A DNA stretch of 64,000 bases, taken from positions 1,426,001-1,490,000 of the forward strand of contig JABWDB010000021.1 in assembly GCA_019614645.1 (NCBI GenBank), in the 5' to 3' direction. The notes beneath the pieces were generated by a model. The model had not been told where the DNA came from, did not search any database, and was given only the letters and a program-made list of their open reading frames with translations. Position 1 is the first letter of the stretch. Each line of letters begins with the position of its first letter. This stretch comes from Stratiolaelaps scimitus. Lineage: Eukaryota; Arthropoda; Arachnida; Mesostigmata; Laelapidae. Of this stretch, positions 58,603-64,000 are shown one piece after another. Position numbers and translations under genes: made by a program.

Positions 58603-58893
58603 ATGACAGAGAGAAGCGACCACAGAGGGCTGATAGTAAAAAAATCCTTCATAGTGGAAAACATGGGAGAGAAAACGAGATTTTACGAGGCAGATGAAGC
58701 CTCCCCCCCCCCAGCTCGATCACCTGGAAATATTGAGGATGTCGACAAAAAGCGGCGTCGTTTTAGTGTGGTCGATTGGGAAGGGATACGCGTAAAGAGT
58801 AGAACGGTTACTGATAGATATCTCCCTTCCTTTGTACTCCGACATGACACTTTCCTGTGTGCCCTTCCCGCCACCCAATTCTCAATCCGCTGA
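58603..58893 (+). CDS. Candidate 96-residue ORF, first of a run of coding-like segments
   Basis: ATG at 58603 to TGA at 58891-58893. The sequence is charged and protein-like: MGEKTRFYEADEAS, a Pro patch over a C10 run (58703-58712), DVDKKRRRFSVVDWEGI, then hydrophobic residues to the end. The C-run is a likely place for an indel, and it could also be the tract of an acceptor (CCCCAG at about 58714). A GTAAAG donor at about 58792 would make a short exon. No family recognised. It overlaps the next ORF in a different frame. Confidence 0.35.
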   Translation: MTERSDHRGLIVKKSFIVENMGEKTRFYEADEASPPPARSPGNIEDVDKKRRRFSVVDWEGIRVKSRTVTDRYLPSFVLRHDTFLCALPATQFSIR

Positions 58894-59044
58894 AAATTGT
58901 GGACCTGTGTTAAAAGAGTCAGAATTTCCTGCTGGCCTTTCAACAGCAACGATCGCTACTGTAGTTGCTCCTTCGAACAATGATTGTATTATAATACGCT
59001 GGGTACTTGATACCCTCCTGGGGGAAGCGAAACGGTTAGTCTGA
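58844..59044 (+). CDS. Candidate 66-residue ORF overlapping the previous one
   Basis: ATG at 58844 to TGA, in the next frame relative to 58603-58893. Composition is coding-like (SAENCGPVLKESEFPAGL, then IRWVLDTLLGEAKRLV). The overlap suggests either two exons of one gene with splice sites I cannot fix, or one ORF broken by a frameshift around 58832-58893. No domain recognised. Confidence 0.3.
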   Translation: MTLSCVPFPPPNSQSAENCGPVLKESEFPAGLSTATIATVVAPSNNDCIIIRWVLDTLLGEAKRLV

Positions 59045-59723
59045 TGTGATCACTAGGCCTCGGTCGCCTCATACGAAGCCCATCATCATCATCACTGTCG
59101 TCGTCATAGGCCACCATTTAGCGATTAAATAGTTCTGTCGCCATTTGGACGTAAAACATCTATAACAGCCCAATGGATAGCTTCAATGAGGTATATTTTT
59201 TAAGGTATCTTCAATCGTCCCTTCTCTCTAACTTAACTAAGCTAGTTATGGGCAAATATGGATATGTTTATCAAGATAGGAAATATATTTAGCCATATTC
59301 TGATTAAAATTTGATCTTCTAATTATATGGAATGTCATTTGATCAGCTAATGGGCGTAACTATACTAGTATTTTTGTTTAGAGCTAATTCCCTGAGCTAT
59401 TACATTCTCCGATACGCCAGCGTCCACATCGTGATTTTTCTAATTTTTCGTCAGTGTACTAAAGCCCTTAGGGGGGTTGTTTGCAACGTACAAAAGCTTC
59501 GCAGACCTAATTCGCACTGCCTTTGAAGCCGATGAGAACGCTGTCAAAGCATCTATTAATAAGTGCTTACGTTGCCTGTTCACCTGATGTTGCCGTCGCC
59601 ACTATAATCGATTGATTTGATTGGCAGCTGTTAGTATTTGTAATTACTTTCTGCTTCGCAGCACCAGTTGGGCAACCCTTCAATAGCGGGTTAGAGCTCC
59701 GTGCGAAACTGCTGTTACTACAG
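59045..59723. other. Spacer between coding-like segments
   Basis: AT-rich in the middle; would be intronic if the flanking segments belong to one gene. Minus-strand frame 59749-59567 is unsupported. Confidence 0.4.
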
Positions 59724-59925
59724 TATGGTAACAGAGCACTGCGGCACAAGTGAGAGCAGCAGCACCACCACCATCCGTAGAACCAGCAGTGGCGGCAAGC
59801 ATGGCCAGCTGATAGCAGAGGTGCATAACCCTACAGATGCAGTTACCCTTGACAAGGTCATGCCGCTGGACCTTGTGGTCTCTTGTGCGGTCATTGGGAC
59901 AGAGGCCTGTAGCTTGATCCTATGA
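59724..59925 (+). CDS. Candidate terminal exon, Ser/Thr-rich then hydrophobic
   Basis: After an acceptor (CTGCTGTTACTACAG) the frame reads ATG GTA ACA at its second codon, then SESSSTTTIRRTSSGGK, HNPTDAVTLDKVMPLD and a hydrophobic end (LVVSCAVIGTEACSLIL), to a TGA at 59923-59925. Phase 2 entry. The codon pattern and clean end make this one of the better isolated exon candidates. It may continue 58603-59044, but I cannot join the phases reliably. No poly(A) hexamer seen close by. Confidence 0.4.
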
Positions 59926-60997
59926 AGACACTCTTCCCTTTTTTTTAATAGAGATGATCAGCATATCATCAGGATATTGATGTGAAAAACCGAAGTTCGT
60001 AACCGGGAACTGCGTATGTTCGTATTTTCGAGTCAATATCCATTATGGTACGGTGATAATTTCTCTTAAAATTTTCCAGATAAGCCCAAACCGAGTGTAT
60101 TTAAGAAGCATTTGAGGTAGGCGTATATATAATATTTCTCCAGTTTAATTCGTGATCTCTACCAATGACCATAGGACATGGTTTAGCAAAATTCGGTGTC
60201 TCGTGTCAACGAACACTTGGCTATTAATATATGCAGTATGCCGACGTGCTCCTCGTGTTGCTTACGCCTTCAACCCTTTGCGAGATGCATAGGGATCTTA
60301 CATGGCAGTACTGATACACAACGTTTTCATTATACGAGGCCATATGAAAGGGCCTCATCTATCTTTATAAGCCGTCTTTCGAAAACTTTACGTTCATATC
60401 TGAGAGGGATTACCAGGAGAGAGTATTCCTTTCGTTGAACGTAAAAAATCGGAGCTGTACTGAGTCGGCGGCTTTTGGCGGCATAACCGACCAGCGCCGG
60501 ACTATATGGATTCAAGAAATATTAGGTTAAAATACATCCATACACAACTGGAATAACTTTCCCTTAAATGGAGCAAGTAATCTGCTCATTTTTTCGGTTA
60601 CTTTAAATGTCTACACCTAAAATGATTCATATGGTGGTAAGGCCCATTGTGTTTATCCAATGCCCTTGCATGTCTATGCGTTGCTGTCTAGAAACATAGA
60701 TCGAAAATGATCTCAAACTGGTGACATCGTCTTGCTCGCTTGTAATATAAAACAAGATACATCTATCGCTAGTTAACGTAGTGCATTTACCTCGTGTGAC
60801 GAGATGACGAGATCGAACAAAAGTGCAGCACCAATGTCACAGGTGCTTTCCGTTATAAGCTCTGTCGTCTTCACATTCTGATGGTTGCCAGGATAGCCAG
60901 GTATAGATATAAATACCGATGGTCGGAGCGGCTGCCCGCGTTCAACCGAAGGCATTTGGGGAGATGGGAGTAAGGAACGTCCCGCCTTCTTCCGACG
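59926..60997. other. Intergenic or upstream DNA
   Basis: No gene seen. The last part would be promoter and 5' UTR if the next ORF is real. Confidence 0.45.
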
Positions 60998-61261
60998 ATG
61001 AATGACGGAGACAACCATGAACAGTCGACGGAGGAATCACCATCAGCTGTAGGACCTGAAGTAGTCGTAGTTCCTGCTCCTCGAACCCCCCCTTCACTCG
61101 CTGCTGCTGCTGCCGCCGCTGTTTTCCGCACTCGACGAATGCGAAATGATGGAGTTATCGACCCCATCGAGCAGCTGGCGTGCGGACAACGATATCTTCA
61201 CGCCCGCCCGCCCATCTACATGATTATTCGTATTTGCGTAGACATAAATATTGGTTGCTAG
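60998..61261 (+). CDS. Candidate first coding exon with polyalanine tract
   Basis: ATG at 60998 with an in-frame TAA 27 bp upstream, so the start is well defined. The protein starts MNDGDNHEQSTEESPS, then a Val/Pro patch (GPEVVVVPAPRTPP), seven Ala from GCT/GCC codons, and a charged segment (RTRRMRNDGVIDPIEQL). After about 61180 the frame loses coding character, so a donor probably lies near there, though only weak GT sites (61175, 61238) are visible. Polyalanine with an acidic N-terminus is common in transcription factors; this is inference. The minus strand is also open here with an Ala run, but its frame is less natural. Confidence 0.4.
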   Translation: MNDGDNHEQSTEESPSAVGPEVVVVPAPRTPPSLAAAAAAAVFRTRRMRNDGVIDPIEQLACGQRYLHARPPIYMIIRICVDINIGC

Positions 61262-63102
61262 GTTGCTAGCATGTTTGTTTATTTTGCGTGTTTGCTGGCA
61301 TCATCATTGGCATCATGCCCCGAAGGCGAAGTGAGATCCTCATCTCTCTCTATGATAGATGATAGCGAGCCCGCGGCCTATTCCTCTTGCATTCGCATAC
61401 GAACTTGTGGATAGAACTAGTAGGACAGGGCACAACAGGCGAGGTTCATCTCATCCCGGCCGTTCCGTTCTACATCGTCGAAATGTAGTAAAGAAGATGA
61501 TCTATGTAGATCAGGGACATAAAATAGGTTTGGTTTAAGGTAGCGCCACCTCGAAGCACGGACAGGATGGTAAACGTCTTGATGCGAGAAGACGCCCTTA
61601 CTATTTGTGTCCTTTCCGTGCTGTGCAAGACGACCCAATATTATGGTACAGGGAGGGCATCACAAGTCGTAAGGTTTATTAAGATTTAAAAAGATCTAAA
61701 ACCATTATTGACAAAATTGCCGAAATGCCGATAGTTTCTGTGTCGTTCTCGTGAAATTTCATATGGTTAGTGAATATGTTTTGTTCCCCAGTATCCCGTA
61801 GAGACGAAGTACCGTCTTTTAAACGATTGTACAAAGTGAGCTGCCGCCTAAAAATTGTGTCGACGTATCAGCATGCGTGTTTCGATGCTGCGAACGCGAT
61901 AGCTTCTATATAATTGTAGATTAAGATGCTTCTAGATTTTCACCCCTTATAAATTATAGAATTGGTTTCTTCACTTTCAGCTCGATATAGACTGTTCCTT
62001 TCAACACTGAATAATGTGTTTCATTTGGACACTGACTGGTGGCACATATGCGTTGAGCAATATTTTAATCGTTAGTACACGCAAGGTGCTCATTGCAATG
62101 TACTATAGTTTTGGATGTGTAAAAGTTGGCGCTTTCTGTAATATTAGTTTGGCACTATGAATCCCAAACAGCTAACCGGTACGAATGATTATTATAAGGC
62201 CAAGTTTAATACCGATCCCAAGTTAAATCGCCAATGTTAAATCTGAAAAATACCATGGTAGGCTTGGGCAGCCGCTCCTCTAGCCGACATAAAACCATCT
62301 ATTCAGCCGAGTTCATTTTCAGGTCAGTGTATCAGTTGGCCCTTTTATCTCAGTCTGTCTTGTTTTCTGCCGGTGTGTTCTATTGAACCGAAACAAAAGC
62401 TCCGCCACTGCCTCTCTGGCAGTGTGTGTATATGCGCTGGTTAGCTGTGTGCGTGCATATATATATTATATATATAGAACATGTTTGAGCTGCTCGTTTC
62501 CCAACCCACGGCCCTTGTCCTGTACGACATCGGCCTCGACCATTCTGATCCGCGGCAACAAGGATCATGAAGTCGCCGAGCTGCCAAAAACAACGCAGCA
62601 CAAGAAGGGAGCGGACGTTCTGTATGTAAACGAGAGCTGCTGGCGTCGACGACTTTCAGGAGCAGCGCAAAACGAGAGACCAACCAAAGGAAAGTAGCAG
62701 CAGCAGCAAAAGCAGATAACGGAGTTTCCGGGTTCCCAACATAGGAACGACCATGACATGCTGACGGACACTGGTTGGCTCGTTGAATAGCTATAACAGA
62801 GGAGAAGGCAGACAGGAAAACAAGCCTTCCATTTTGTGTGTGTGTATGTCACCAGCAACATTTTCACAAGCCTCCTCAGCTTGATTTGGCTGCCTGTTCT
62901 GTATGGCCGTCAAATACAGCATACAACACCTTGTTCGCTGGCCTCTGGTATGGCCACACATATACCATACACGTAGGACACGGTTGGACAACTCACTTCC
63001 CCCCCCCCCACCTCCCTCACTGTGCCTTACCCTACCAGAAAAAGACTCGGAGGGCCTCTCTTTATGTTCTTGGCAAGGCAAAGGACAAGCCCACTCCCAC
63101 AG
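61262..63102. other. Intergenic DNA, no confident gene
   Basis: Short AT run at about 62457-62478 and C11 run at about 62999-63009. Open frames near 62380-62700 on both strands overlap each other and lack signals. Confidence 0.45.
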
Positions 63103-63137
63103 CTCTTTCTCTCTCTCTCTCTCTTTCTTTCTCTCTC
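63103..63137. repeat. CT-rich microsatellite
   Basis: Interrupted CT repeat; its reverse complement generates RERERKRERE-type open frames that are not genes. Confidence 0.9.
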
Positions 63138-64000
63138 ACGTCCTTTATTGACTCTGACATCGTTTGCTATTAGTCGGCAATAGCCGTGTTTCCAAACCAC
63201 CCACTCCCTGAACTGCTGTTGCTGTCGTCGTCGGCGTATGCGTAACGTCCTGAGAGTCGTAGATCCTTTGCTATTTATTGTCCAGCTGCCCCCAGACCAT
63301 CCGGCCGCCACAGTCAGCCTATGTTTGGTGATTCGAAAGAGCTGATTAAAAGTTGTCCTGTAGCCTTACGCAGAGGTGTAACGCTGTGACTCGACGATTT
63401 CTCGTTTTCTATAGCTTTGACTGTGAGAGACGACCTCGGCGATGTTGAGGCTTGGATATAGATGATCTTAGAGATGCAAAGCTCTGCTTTGTTCTTTGTT
63501 GTCTGATATACCACTAACCCTCCCGAAGGTATCTACTATAATTAATTGATGAGATTCCCCTGAGATTTCCGCGCCCTAAATGGTTCCTAGCGAGTCGGCA
63601 GGAATAACAGATATTGTGACGCTGTTTAATTGATTAGATGAAACACTACGGCATACAATCTAAGCAAATCCTTCAAATACAATGATTCTTCTGATGTTAC
63701 TGCTAGTCAGAAATTAAAAGATAAGCTTTTAAATAGTTTTTGCTCTATCAACACAAACGTTTTAGACAGGATGCAACTGCCAATTGTCAACTGCAAACTG
63801 CAATTGCCTTCTTTAAGGATTAACTTAACATGCCAAGCAATGCACTAAAGTCTGAAGATATAAAACTCATATTTTAATTATCTAAAATTAGATAATAATA
63901 TTGCTATAGCTGAATCGGCTTACGGTTTCCATCGCAAATGCGCAGAATAGAAAGGCACAGTAGCTACCCATGTCCCGATTTGGATTCTATATCCCCCCTC
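63138..64000. other. Window end, no confident gene
   Basis: A minus-strand frame at 63514-63314 has some protein character and an internal GTAAGG donor-like site, but nothing else supports it. The last 400 bp are AT-rich. Confidence 0.4.

Noticed and set aside
63027..63311. Arg/Glu-repeat protein on the minus strand
   Set aside because: Produced by the CT microsatellite.
1..64000. CRISPR arrays, operons, bacterial promoters, phage genes
   Set aside because: No direct-repeat arrays with regular spacers and no prokaryotic gene organisation; the introns and retroelements show a eukaryotic genome.

Overview
This is an animal (metazoan) nuclear window, almost certainly from an arthropod. Genes are split by short GT-AG introns, intergenic DNA is long and AT-rich with AT, CA and GA/CT microsatellites, and there are remnants of a non-LTR retrotransposon and of a tRNA-derived SINE. 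Low gene density and the style of the proteins would fit a chelicerate such as a parasitiform mite. That placement is a guess; no marker gene here fixes it.

Layout: (1) Positions 1-3420 hold the 3' half of a plus-strand gene. Five exons join in perfect phase into 638 residues of Ser/Pro-rich, apparently disordered protein with basophilic-kinase-like sites; the N-terminus lies outside the window. (2) 3421-11400 is non-coding apart from a GC-rich patch near 5.5-5.8 kb and a cluster of hairpins near 10.5 kb. (3) 11418-17918 is the one complete, confident gene: six exons giving 1577 residues with a degenerate RING, a TRAF/SIAH-type zinc finger and a very long Arg/Ser-rich tail. Three consecutive phase-2 cassette exons and an in-frame stop at the end of exon 1 suggest alternative isoforms, and a poly(A) signal lies just after the stop codon. 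(4) 18-58 kb is a gene-poor stretch. It carries SINE and unclassified dispersed repeats, inverted repeats, microsatellites, and isolated exon-like open frames with credible splice acceptors or donors but no recognisable homology. They may be exons of genes with huge introns, decayed genes, or chance. (5) 57.4-61.3 kb holds a minus-strand LINE reverse-transcriptase remnant, a SINE with its tRNA-like head intact, and a run of plus-strand coding-like segments that could be one or two poorly resolved genes. The remainder to 64 kb shows only low-complexity DNA.

The two solid genes are both plus-strand. The RING/RS protein looks like a nuclear, possibly splicing-associated ubiquitin-ligase-like factor; the first gene looks like a phosphorylation-regulated scaffold tail. 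Nothing in the sequence links them functionally. The most unusual items are the RING with Asn at the conserved His position fused to an RS-like tail, the 36-bp near-perfect inverted repeat at 55.4 kb, and the minus-strand Cys-rich coding-like block at 20.7-21.2 kb with a probable frameshift in a T9 run.
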